This document shows, piece after piece, positions 7,462 to 15,030 of a DNA stretch of 64,000 nucleotides. Location: NCBI RefSeq assembly GCF_040546595.1, contig NZ_JBEPOB010000001.1, forward strand, positions 255,501 through 319,500. The letters run 5' to 3'. Position 1 is the first letter of the stretch, and every line of letters starts with the position of its first letter. Under the pieces are notes generated by a model, which was not told the origin of the DNA, searched no databases, and worked only from the letters and a program-made list of their open reading frames with translations. This DNA comes from Bosea sp. OAE506 (lineage in GTDB: Bacteria; Pseudomonadota; Alphaproteobacteria; Rhizobiales; Beijerinckiaceae). Position numbers and translations under genes: made by a program.

Positions 7462-8850
7462 ATGAGCCAGACCATCGCCATCATCGGAGCGGGACCGGTG
7501 GGCCTCGCCGCCGCCGCCCATGCGCTCGAGCGCGGGCTTGATCCGGTCGTGCTGGAGAAGGGGCCTGCGATCGGCCATGCCGTCCGGCAATGGTCGCATG
7601 TGCCGATGTTCTCGCCCTGGGCCTTCAATGTCGATGCGGCGGCCGAGCGGCTGCTGAAGGCGGCCGGCTGGACGCGCCCGGACGGCGACGCCTATCCGAC
7701 CGGCGGCGACCTCGTTTCGCGCTACCTCGCCCCGCTGGCGGCTGTACCCGCATTGCGCGAGCGCATCCGCCTCGGCATAGAGGTCCTGGCCGTCTCGCGC
7801 CGCGGCTTCGACAAGGTCCGCACCGCCGGGCGCGAGACCGCGCCCTTCGCGCTGCGCTGCGGCACCGACGGCGAGGAGACGACGCTCTTCGCGGACGCCG
7901 TGATCGACACCTCCGGGACCTGGTTCGCTCCCAATCCCGCCGGCTCGGGCGGTCTCCCTGCCATCGGTGAGGCGCAGAACGCCGGACGCATCCGCTACGG
8001 CATGCCGGATGTGCTCGGCGCCGATCGCGCACGCTATGCCGGCCGCAGGGTCGCCGTGCTCGGCGGAGGGCACAGCGCTGTGGGTACGCTGACCGCGCTC
8101 GCGGCTGTTCCCGACGCCCCCGCTCCGACGGCGGTCACCTGGCTCTATCGCGGGGCCGATGTTGCGAAAGCCTATGGCGGGGGAGCCGCCGACCAGCTGT
8201 CGGCGCGCGGCGAACTCGGTCTGCGCCTCGCGCAGCTCGTCGAGAGCGGGCGCCTCGCCGTGGAGACCGGCTACCGACTCGACCGGATCGACAGCGATGC
8301 CGCCGGGCTGCGGCTGATTGCCGATGACGGCCGCGCTGTCCTGGTCGACGAGCTGATCGTCGCCACAGGCTTCCGGCCCGATCTCGGCCCGCTCAGGGAA
8401 TTGCGGGTCGCACTCGACCCGGCGCTGGAATGCCCGCCGGTGCTGGCGCCGTTGATCGACCCCAACGAGCACTCCTGCGGCACGGTGCGCCCGCATGGTG
8501 CGGCCGAACTCGCCCATCCCGAACCCGGCTTCTACATCGCCGGGATGAAGGCCTATGGCCGGGCCCCAACCTTCCTGCTCGCGACCGGCCATGAGCAGGT
8601 CCGCTCCATCGTTGCGGCGCTCGCGGGCGACCATGAGGCGGCGCGGCGGGTCGAGCTCGTACTGCCGGAGACGGGCGTCTGCAGCGCGACGCCGGGTGGT
8701 GGCAAGGCGGTTGCATCGGGCTGCTGCGGCGGGCCGGCCCCGGCCGCCAGCACCGCGTGCTGCGCGCAGGATCACGACGCCAAGATGGCGGGCGAGCCCG
8801 GCTGCGGCTGCGGCGGAACCACGAAGATCCCGGAGCTTGCGACCGCCTGA
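7462..8850 (+). CDS. ArsO-like FAD/NAD(P) flavoprotein with Cys-rich tail
   Basis: This 462-residue flavoprotein resembles the flavin monooxygenase-like ArsO proteins of ars operons. The FAD-binding GAGPVG is at residues 9-14, and a second nucleotide-binding motif, VLGGGHSAVGTL, lies in the middle. Late motifs include IVATGFRPDL and GFYIAGMKAYGRAPTFLL. The last 56 residues are unusual: seven Cys beginning at Cys407 and arranged as VC, GCC, ACC and GCGCGG, likely a soft-metal binding tail. It lies 34 bases after arsR and overlaps the MFS gene by one base. It may oxidise or reduce an arsenical; the chemistry is not established by sequence. Confidence 0.82.
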   Translation: MSQTIAIIGAGPVGLAAAAHALERGLDPVVLEKGPAIGHAVRQWSHVPMFSPWAFNVDAAAERLLKAAGWTRPDGDAYPTGGDLVSRYLAPLAAVPALRERIRLGIEVLAVSRRGFDKVRTAGRETAPFALRCGTDGEETTLFADAVIDTSGTWFAPNPAGSGGLPAIGEAQNAGRIRYGMPDVLGADRARYAGRRVAVLGGGHSAVGTLTALAAVPDAPAPTAVTWLYRGADVAKAYGGGAADQLSARGELGLRLAQLVESGRLAVETGYRLDRIDSDAAGLRLIADDGRAVLVDELIVATGFRPDLGPLRELRVALDPALECPPVLAPLIDPNEHSCGTVRPHGAAELAHPEPGFYIAGMKAYGRAPTFLLATGHEQVRSIVAALAGDHEAARRVELVLPETGVCSATPGGGKAVASGCCGGPAPAASTACCAQDHDAKMAGEPGCGCGGTTKIPELATA

Positions 8851-10088
8851 TGACGATGCTTTCTGCCCCGCCTGCGGCCTCCACCGCGCGTGGCCATCTC
8901 GGTCTGATCGTGGCGCTCGGCGTCACGCAGGTCGCCGGCTATGGTGCGCTCTACTACGCCTTCGCCGTGCTCGCCCCCGAGATGACCAAGAGCTTCGGCT
9001 GGGCGCCGGAATGGACCTATGGCGCCTTCGCCGCCGGCCTGCTCGCAGGCGGGCTCGCCGCGCCCTTTTCCGGCCAGCTGATCGACCGCTTCGGCACGCG
9101 CGCGATGATGAGCCTGGGCAGCGTGCTGGCCGCCGCCGCGCTCTATGGCCTGTCGCAGGCGCGCGACCCGGTCAGCTTCTACGCGGCCATGATCGCGGTC
9201 GAGACGGTGGCGACGCTGGTGCTCTACGACGCGGCCTTCACCGCACTGACGCAGGCGGAAGGGGCGGGTGCGCGGCGCGCGATCAGCAAGCTCACGCTGA
9301 TCGGCGGCTTCGCCTCGACCCTGTTCTGGCCGCTGAGCACCGCGCTGCTGGCCCACTACGATTGGCGGGCCATCTACCAGATCTATGCACTCGGCTATCT
9401 CGTCCTGTGCCTGCCGCTCCATCTGATGCTGCTACCCGCGCGGGGTGGACCGAAAGCTGTCACTGCGCAGGCCGCCCGGCCGAACGATGCACCGGAAGCC
9501 TATCTCGCCGGCTCGGCGCGAACCCGCGCCTTCCTGCTGCTGGCGCTGGCGTTCTCCCTGCAGGGCTTCGTCACCTCGGCGATGTCCGTGCATATGCTGA
9601 CGATGCTGCAAGGCCTGGGGCTGAGCGCGGCGCTCGCCGTCGGCATCGGCGCCATGGTCGGCCCTTCGCAGGTGACCGGCCGGCTGGTCGAGATGCTTTT
9701 CGGCACCAATCTGGAGCCGACGACGACCGCCTGGGTTTCCGCGGCGCTGATGCCGATCGGATTTGCGCTGCTGCTGGTCAGCGGCACCACAGCGACGCTC
9801 GCCGGGCTCTTTGCCATCGCCTATGGCGTCAGCATGGGGCTGAGTTCGATCGTGCGGGGCACAGTGCCGCTGCGGCTCTTCGGCCCGGCCGGCTACGGCG
9901 CGATGCTGGGCAAGCTCTCGGCGCCGGGGCTGGCGATCCGTGCGGCGGCGCCGGTCGCCTTCGCTGTCATGGTCGAGCGGGCCGGGCTGCTGCCGAGCAC
10001 GCTTCTGCTGATTGCCGTGTCGGGCGCCGCTGCCCTGGCGCTCTTCCTGCTGGCCCGGATGGCGGACCGGATACGGGAAGCAGGCTGA
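8850..10088 (+). CDS. MFS efflux transporter of the arsenic-type operon
   Basis: This major facilitator protein has 412 residues and about twelve hydrophobic helices, with no signal peptide. The loop GQLIDRFGTRAMM between helices 2 and 3 is the classic MFS signature. Its ATG overlaps the flavoprotein stop (TGATG), so it is co-translated with the ArsR-controlled operon and probably exports the arsenical handled by the flavoprotein. It is not related to ArsB or Acr3, which are absent. The family also contains monocarboxylate and drug carriers, so the substrate is taken from context only. It ends next to a strong hairpin at 10089-10106. Confidence 0.85.
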   Translation: MTMLSAPPAASTARGHLGLIVALGVTQVAGYGALYYAFAVLAPEMTKSFGWAPEWTYGAFAAGLLAGGLAAPFSGQLIDRFGTRAMMSLGSVLAAAALYGLSQARDPVSFYAAMIAVETVATLVLYDAAFTALTQAEGAGARRAISKLTLIGGFASTLFWPLSTALLAHYDWRAIYQIYALGYLVLCLPLHLMLLPARGGPKAVTAQAARPNDAPEAYLAGSARTRAFLLLALAFSLQGFVTSAMSVHMLTMLQGLGLSAALAVGIGAMVGPSQVTGRLVEMLFGTNLEPTTTAWVSAALMPIGFALLLVSGTTATLAGLFAIAYGVSMGLSSIVRGTVPLRLFGPAGYGAMLGKLSAPGLAIRAAAPVAFAVMVERAGLLPSTLLLIAVSGAAALALFLLARMADRIREAG

Positions 10089-10106
10089 CCGGCATCGCGA
10101 TGCCGG
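10089..10106. terminator. Bidirectional hairpin between MFS gene and minE
   Basis: A perfect palindrome, CCGGCATCG/CGATGCCGG, begins at the base after the MFS stop and lies 20 bases beyond the stop of the convergent minE. There is no T-tract, so it may act by stalling or as an mRNA end protector for both operons. Confidence 0.6.
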
Positions 10107-10125
10107 CCAGCTTCATGGCTCTCTG

Positions 10126-10389
10126 TCAGGCGGCCTTGCGGACGACGTCGAAGGGGATCTCGATGTCGACGGCCAGCGTCGAGACCTGGGCGCCGCGCTC
10201 CATCTTGACGCTGACCTTGTCGGCATCGATCTGCATGTGCTTGGAGATCGCCCGCAGGATTTCGTCCCTGAGCTTCGACACCAGATCGGAATCGCCGACG
10301 GCGGCGCGCTCATGCGCGAGCAGGACCTTGAGGCGCTCCCGGGCGGCAGGCGCCGACTGGGTGCGCGAGAAGAAACGACGCAGGTTCAT
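10126..10389 (-). CDS. minE: Cell division topological specificity factor MinE
   Basis: MinE (87 residues) stimulates the MinD ATPase and drives pole-to-pole oscillation so that the division ring forms at mid-cell. The N-terminal membrane-targeting and contact helix (MNLRRFF, then ARERLKVLLAHERA) and the C-terminal topological domain (LRDEILRAISKH, VSVKMERG, LAVDIEIPF) are complete and of usual length. It is the last gene of the minC-minD-minE operon; its ATG overlaps the minD stop by four bases. Confidence 0.97.
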   Translation of the reverse strand: MNLRRFFSRTQSAPAARERLKVLLAHERAAVGDSDLVSKLRDEILRAISKHMQIDADKVSVKMERGAQVSTLAVDIEIPFDVVRKAA

Positions 10390-11201
10390 GCCGCCTTCCT
10401 TCCGAAGATCTTGCCGAAGAAGCCGCGCTTCTCGCCCGGGATCATGATCGGCAGGTTCTCGCCCTGGAGCCGGCGGGCGGCTTCGAAATAGGCGATGGAG
10501 GGCGCGCTGCGGTCATCCGCCAGCGTGACCGGCGAGCCGAGATTGGAGGCGCGCAGCACGTCCATGCTCTCGGGGATGATGCCGAGCAGCGGGATGGAGA
10601 GGATCTCCAGCACGTCGTCGACCTTGAGCATGTCGCCGCGCTCGGCCCGGACGGGGTCGTAGCGGGTCAGCAGCAGGTGCTTTTCCATATGCTCGCCATT
10701 CTCGGCGCGCAACGTCTTGGAATCGAGCAGGCCGATGATCCGGTCGGAATCGCGGACGGAGGAGACCTCCGGATTGGTGACGACGATGGCGACGTCGGCA
10801 TGGCGCATGGCCAGTGTCGCGCCGCGCTCGATGCCGGCGGGGCTGTCGCAGATCACCCAGTCGAAGACGCTCTTCAGGGCCGTGATGACCTGCTCGACAC
10901 CCTCGGCGGTGAGGTTGTCCTTGTCGCGGGTCTGAGAGGCCGGCAGCAGGTACAGGGTCTCGACGCGCTTGTCGCGGATCAGCGCCTGGGTCAGCTTCGC
11001 CTCGCCCTGGATGACGTTGACGAGGTCATAGACGACCCGGCGCTCGGCCCCCATGACGAGGTCGAGATTGCGCAGCCCGACGTCGAAATCCACCACCACG
11101 ACCTTTTCGCCACCCTTGGCGAGCGCCGCTCCCAGCGCGGCCGACGAGGTCGTCTTGCCGACGCCTCCCTTGCCCGAGGTGACCACGATGACCTTGCCCA
11201 T
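10386..11201 (-). CDS. minD: Septum site-determining ATPase MinD
   Basis: MinD (271 residues) is the membrane-bound ATPase that recruits MinC and is released by MinE. The deviant Walker A GKGGVGKTT spans residues 10-18, with signature Lys11 and Lys16. The switch regions VVDFDVGLRNLDL and CDSPAGIERGA are intact. The C-terminus GFFGKIFGRKAA is the amphipathic membrane-targeting helix. The start ATG at 11201 follows GGGAGAG and fits the family; the frame stays open far upstream through minC but that part is not coding. The gene lies 32 bases after minC and overlaps minE. Confidence 0.98.
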   Translation of the reverse strand: MGKVIVVTSGKGGVGKTTSSAALGAALAKGGEKVVVVDFDVGLRNLDLVMGAERRVVYDLVNVIQGEAKLTQALIRDKRVETLYLLPASQTRDKDNLTAEGVEQVITALKSVFDWVICDSPAGIERGATLAMRHADVAIVVTNPEVSSVRDSDRIIGLLDSKTLRAENGEHMEKHLLLTRYDPVRAERGDMLKVDDVLEILSIPLLGIIPESMDVLRASNLGSPVTLADDRSAPSIAYFEAARRLQGENLPIMIPGEKRGFFGKIFGRKAA

Positions 11202-11233
11202 AGACCTCTCCCGATTATCCCGATGTCGCGTGG

Positions 11234-11968
11234 TCAGGCGATCGACCCGACCTTGAATGTTTCGCCTTCGAGCCAGATCTGCACGGCCTTGCCGCGCAAT
11301 TCCGGCTCCATGTCCTCGGCGGTCTTGTAGAAGCCGTCGATCGCCAGCAGCTCCGCCTCGAGCCTGCTGCAGAAGATCCGCGCCGACGCGTTGCCCATGG
11401 TGCCGGCGAGCGCCCTGCCCCGCAGCGTGCCGTAGACATGGATCGAGCCGCCCGCGACGATCTCGGCGCCCGAGGCGACCGAGCCGACGATGGTGACGTC
11501 CCCTTCCGGGAAGAACAGCGACTGGCCGGAGCGCACCGGCTGCGTGACGATGATCGACGGCACCGGCTTGCCCGGCGCCGGATCGGAGTGCACGACGCTT
11601 TCCAGCGCCACCGGCTCTGGCAGCGGCTCGGCGGCCGGCGGCTCGACATCGGCGGTCGAGCGCCCGCCCGACATGGCCGGCGGCAGGTCCGAGCCCAGCA
11701 TCGAGGCACGGGCGCCTTCGATCCCCATGATGCGAACGCCGCGACCGGAGAGCTTGCCGACGAGGTCGCGCAGCTCCGCCCGGTCCAGCTCGAGCCCCTC
11801 GATGTCGAGCACGACGGGCCGCCGCAGGAAGAAGCCGGCCGAGAGCGCAGCCAGTTCGTCGAGCCGGATCAGCCAGTCCTCGAGCGGCAGCTCGGGGGTC
11901 AGCGTCAAGGCAAGATAGGAGCGCCCCTTGAGGCGGATCGGCCTGGGTTTGGTTAACACGGCGGTCAT
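11234..11968 (-). CDS. minC: Septum site-determining protein MinC
   Basis: MinC (244 residues) inhibits FtsZ assembly away from mid-cell. The N-terminal FtsZ-binding domain (LKGRSYLALTLTPELPLEDW, about residues 13-32, to about 100) is followed by a Pro-rich linker. The C-terminal beta-helix begins VRSGQSLFFPEGDVTIVGSV and continues with GSIHVYGTLRGRALAG, which binds MinD. It is the first gene of the operon. A CtrA-type box sits about 41 bases upstream of the ATG (12009-12024), consistent with cell-cycle control of minCDE known in other Rhizobiales. Confidence 0.97.
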   Translation of the reverse strand: MTAVLTKPRPIRLKGRSYLALTLTPELPLEDWLIRLDELAALSAGFFLRRPVVLDIEGLELDRAELRDLVGKLSGRGVRIMGIEGARASMLGSDLPPAMSGGRSTADVEPPAAEPLPEPVALESVVHSDPAPGKPVPSIIVTQPVRSGQSLFFPEGDVTIVGSVASGAEIVAGGSIHVYGTLRGRALAGTMGNASARIFCSRLEAELLAIDGFYKTAEDMEPELRGKAVQIWLEGETFKVGSIA

Positions 11969-12008
11969 CTTGGTAAATTTTCGGTGTCTTTGGTGTATTC
12001 AGCCAATG

Positions 12009-12024
12009 GTTAACGGCTGGTAAA
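12009..12024 (-). promoter_or_regulatory. CtrA-type box upstream of minC
   Basis: Read on minus, the sequence is TTTA-N7-TTAAC, one mismatch from the CtrA consensus TTAA-N7-TTAAC. It lies about 41 bases before the minC ATG. CtrA control of min genes has been reported in Brucella and Sinorhizobium, so the position is sensible. The site could also influence the divergent small gene at 12153. Confidence 0.55.
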
Positions 12025-12152
12025 TGATGCGCCTCCGGAGGCCTTTCCCAGGGGGTGTGGCCGGCGCGCCGCGGGTCGTTCGAAGGATGAGGCGTCGCGC
12101 CCCAAAACGTGCGATCGTCGCGCCCGGGCGAGGTGCCTGCGGAGCCAGGACC

Positions 12153-12392
12153 ATGGACATCATCGTGACCCCGAAAGGCCCCAGCCAATGGGTGCTGGTC
12201 GATCTGCTCGGCCGCAGCATGGGGATCGTCGAGCTTGCGGCGCCCGACGAATACCGAATCATCCCGGGCGAGCGTGTCGCCGACAGCATGCGCTCGATGA
12301 AGCACGGCCCCTTCGCGACGCTCGACGCCGCGCTGTCGCAGATCGAGGTCTTCACGCGCTCGACCTGCCGGCTCGCCCCCGCGGAAGACTAG
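12153..12392 (+). CDS. Hypothetical protein, 79 aa
   Basis: I do not recognise a named family. The ATG at 12153 follows GGAG and AGGA; the longer frame upstream is Arg-rich and unlikely. The protein is soluble: a short beta-rich N-terminus (MDIIVTPKGPSQWVLVDLLG), then EYRIIPGERVADSM and a C-terminal helix with TLDAALSQIEV. It resembles small proteins of Rhizobiales with no known function. It diverges from minC and converges with the aldolase gene. Confidence 0.65.
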   Translation: MDIIVTPKGPSQWVLVDLLGRSMGIVELAAPDEYRIIPGERVADSMRSMKHGPFATLDAALSQIEVFTRSTCRLAPAED

Positions 12393-12414
12393 CGCGGGCG
12401 CGGCCCAGCGGCGA

Positions 12415-13212
12415 TCACCGGGTGGCGGGAGCGGCCTGTCCGGTCCTCGCGCGCAGCGTCTGCGCGACGGCGGATCCCTGGTCGATCAGGAGGTTGATGT
12501 CGTTGGTGGCGACGATCAGCCGGGCGCCGAGCGCGAGCGCATGCGATTCCAGCAGCGCCGCACCGACGCCGATGACGCCGAAGATCTTGCCCTGCGCGAG
12601 CGTCGCCGCGGCGACCGAGGCGAAGGCGGCCAAGACCTCGGGATGGTCGACCGCTCCCAGATGTCCCATATCGGCGGCGAGGTCGTTGGCGCCGATGATG
12701 ACAGCGTCGATGCCGGGGACGGCCGCGATCGCACCGGCCTCAGCGACGCCGCCGGCGCTCTCGACCATGGCCACGATGAAGGTGTCCGCCTCGATCCGCT
12801 GCGTCATCTCCGCGGCCGGCGGCACCTGGAAACCGAGCCGCGCCAGTGGGCTCGGCAGCGAGCGTTTTCCCAGCGGCTGGAAGCGGCATTTCTCGACGAT
12901 CAGACGCGCCTCCTCGGCCGTCTCGACATGGGGCACCACCACCCCCTCGGCGCCGCAATCGAGCACGCGCGCCAGGTCGGGCGCGTAGGGTCCGCCGACG
13001 CGCACCAGGCAGGGCAGCCCGGCCTCGAAGGCGGTGACGCTGATCGAGGCGGTATCGCCGATCGCGATCGGGCCATGCTCCATGTCGACCAGCAGGAAAT
13101 CGAAGCCACAACTGCGCGTGACCGTGACGATCTCGACCGTGCGGACGACGCAGGCCGCGAGCCCGATCGGCGTGCGGCCTTCGGCCAATATCCGGCGCAA
13201 GGTGGTTCGCAT
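12415..13212 (-). CDS. HpcH/HpaI family aldolase
   Basis: This class II pyruvate aldolase-like enzyme of 265 residues cleaves 4-hydroxy-2-oxo acids to pyruvate and an aldehyde. The metal-site strand FLLVDMEHGPI, the phosphate loop VVPHVETAEEARLIVEKCR and the late IDAVIIGANDLAADMG are typical. The start at 13212 (MRTTLRRIL) follows GGAG; a longer frame to 13311 lacks support. It stands back to back with a TRAP transporter across a region carrying a repeat-type operator (13256-13279), so it probably acts on the compound imported by that transporter. Confidence 0.9.
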   Translation of the reverse strand: MRTTLRRILAEGRTPIGLAACVVRTVEIVTVTRSCGFDFLLVDMEHGPIAIGDTASISVTAFEAGLPCLVRVGGPYAPDLARVLDCGAEGVVVPHVETAEEARLIVEKCRFQPLGKRSLPSPLARLGFQVPPAAEMTQRIEADTFIVAMVESAGGVAEAGAIAAVPGIDAVIIGANDLAADMGHLGAVDHPEVLAAFASVAAATLAQGKIFGVIGVGAALLESHALALGARLIVATNDINLLIDQGSAVAQTLRARTGQAAPATR

Positions 13213-13255
13213 GGCAGCTTGTCTCCAATCGTCGCCCAGCGACCGGCTACCACAC

Positions 13256-13279
13256 GCATACTGCGTGCACAATGTGCAC
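13256..13279. promoter_or_regulatory. Candidate operator in the aldolase/TRAP divergent region
   Basis: GCATAC-T-GCGTGC (13256-13268) resembles the repeat at 3864-3876. It partly overlaps the first of two GTGCAC palindromes (13265-13270 and 13274-13279) spaced nine bases apart, nearly one helical turn. The site lies between the divergent aldolase and dctP genes and would suit a dimeric repressor controlling both. Confidence 0.4.
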
Positions 13280-13436
13280 AGATTGCGAACAGTCGGACTT
13301 GTCTTCTGCATGCATTTGAGGCGCTATCGTGGGGAACGGCGGCTTTCGGCTGGCATGTCGTTTGCTGTGCCGATCACCGGACGCGAGCGGCCAGGTGGGG
13401 CGCCGACGCAAGCCTGCAGCAGGGGGAGAAACGGGA

Positions 13437-14435
13437 ATGACGGTGACCACGAAGGCCTCGATGCCCCGCAACCTGCTGGCGGCTTTCGCCGCGGCAGCGC
13501 TCAGCCTTGCCGCCCTGCCGGCGCAGGCTCAGACCACCCTGAAATGGGCCTATGTCTACGAGCCGGCCGAGCCGCATCACAAGGGCGCCGTCAAGGCGGC
13601 CGAGCTGATCGAGCAGCGCACCGGCGGGCGCTACAAGATCCAGCTCTATCCCTCCGCCACGCTCGGCAAGGAATCCGATCTCAACCAGGGCCTCTCGCTC
13701 GGCACGGTCGACATCATCATCAGCGCCGCGAGCTTCCAGGCGCAGGTCTCCAAGCCGCTCGGCGTGACCTATTTCCCCTTCGCCTTCCGCGATTTCGACC
13801 ATGTCCAGGCCTATGCGAAGAGCGACCTCTACAAGCGCCTCGCCGATGGCTACGAGAAGGCGACCGGCAACCGCATCGTCGCGCTGACCTATGCCGCCGA
13901 GCGGCACGTCACGTCCAGCCGGCCGATCCTGACGCCGGCCGACATGAAGGGCCTCAAGATCCGCGTGCCCGACGCCGCCGCCTATATGGCCTTCCCCAAG
14001 GCGCTCTCGGCCAATCCGACGCCGATCGCCCTGGCCGAGGTCTACACGGCCCTGCAGAGCGGCGTGGTCGATGCGCAGGAGAACGCCTTCAACACGATCT
14101 GGTCGAAGAAATTCCACGAGGTGCAGAAGCACATCATGCTCACCGGCCACGTCATCGACGTGCTCAACACGGTGATCGGCGGCGGCACCTGGAAGAAGCT
14201 CTCCGACGCGGACAAGGCGATCTTCGTCCAGGCGATGCAGGAGGGCAGCCTGCACGCCTCCACCCTGATCCGCGACGAGGACGACAAGCTGCGCCAGGAG
14301 ATCGTCAAGGCCGGCACCAGCACGATCCATACGGTCGACAAGGCCGCCTTCCAGAAGGCCGTGCTGGCGAGTTCGAAGCCGGCGGATTTCGGCTTCGTCC
14401 AGGCCGATTTCGACGCGCTGGTGGCGCTGAAATAA
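13437..14435 (+). CDS. dctP: TRAP transporter substrate-binding protein DctP
   Basis: This periplasmic receptor (332 residues) belongs to a tripartite ATP-independent transporter for carboxylates. The ATG at 13437 follows AGGGGGAG. The signal peptide has a hydrophobic core LLAAFAAAALSLAALPAQA and cleavage before QTTLKWAYV. Family features include YPSATLGKESDLNQGLSLG and LTPADMKGLKIRVPD with the carboxylate-binding Arg, then ALAEVYTALQSGVVDAQEN. It is followed by dctQ and dctM. The neighbouring aldolase suggests a hydroxy- or keto-acid substrate. Confidence 0.95.
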   Translation: MTVTTKASMPRNLLAAFAAAALSLAALPAQAQTTLKWAYVYEPAEPHHKGAVKAAELIEQRTGGRYKIQLYPSATLGKESDLNQGLSLGTVDIIISAASFQAQVSKPLGVTYFPFAFRDFDHVQAYAKSDLYKRLADGYEKATGNRIVALTYAAERHVTSSRPILTPADMKGLKIRVPDAAAYMAFPKALSANPTPIALAEVYTALQSGVVDAQENAFNTIWSKKFHEVQKHIMLTGHVIDVLNTVIGGGTWKKLSDADKAIFVQAMQEGSLHASTLIRDEDDKLRQEIVKAGTSTIHTVDKAAFQKAVLASSKPADFGFVQADFDALVALK

Positions 14436-14454
14436 GCCATTCGCGGACATAGTC

Positions 14455-15030
14455 ATGACCACGCCTGCCCGCCTCGACGATCAACCCGCCGTCCTCAACG
14501 AGAAGGGCGAATTCCAGGTCCAGGACGAAGCGATCGACCTCTCGGTCTATGCGATCGAGGAGTGGCTCGGCTTCGGCGTGTTCTGCGTGCTGGGGGCGAC
14601 CGTCTTCCACCAGTTCTTCACGCGCTATGCTCTCAACGATTCCGCCGCCTGGACCGAGGAGATCGCGCGCTACCTGCTGGTCTGCACGGTGTTCATCGGC
14701 ATCGTCGGCTCGGTGCGCAAGAACAGCCATATCCATGTCGATTTCTTCTACCACTGGCTGCCGCGCTGGATCACGCGGCCGCTCTCGACGCTGGTCGATC
14801 TCGGGCGGGTCGCCTTCTTCGGCTACGCCGTCTGGCTGACCTGGCAGCTGATCTCCCGCATCGGCGGCCAGCCCATGTCGGTCGCGCCGATCGCGATCGG
14901 TTGGGTCTATGGTGTGGTCATGCTGAGCTTCGCGGCGATGACGCTGCGGGCAATCCAGGTCGCGCGGCGCAACTGGGTGAACGGCTACAGCGTGCTGGAA
15001 CGTCCGGAGACAGCGGGCGCGTCTTCATGA
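14455..15030 (+). CDS. dctQ: TRAP transporter small permease DctQ
   Basis: This 191-residue membrane protein has four predicted helices and is the small subunit of the TRAP permease. Characteristic segments are WTEEIARYLLVCTVFIGIVG and the following HIHVDFF. The N-terminus carries an extra hydrophilic stretch of about 30 residues before the first helix. Its stop overlaps the dctM start (ATGA), giving tight coupling of the two membrane subunits. Confidence 0.94.
   Translation: MTTPARLDDQPAVLNEKGEFQVQDEAIDLSVYAIEEWLGFGVFCVLGATVFHQFFTRYALNDSAAWTEEIARYLLVCTVFIGIVGSVRKNSHIHVDFFYHWLPRWITRPLSTLVDLGRVAFFGYAVWLTWQLISRIGGQPMSVAPIAIGWVYGVVMLSFAAMTLRAIQVARRNWVNGYSVLERPETAGASS

Noticed and set aside
11202..12305. 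Long N-terminal extension of the minD frame
   Set aside because: It runs through minC in another register; MinD has a standard start at 11201 with a ribosome binding site.
13265..13279. Cap/Fnr-type site in the GTGCAC repeats
   Set aside because: The two GTGCAC units are each palindromic and spaced nine bases; neither TGTGA-N6-TCACA nor TTGAT-N4-ATCAA is matched, so I left it as an unassigned operator.
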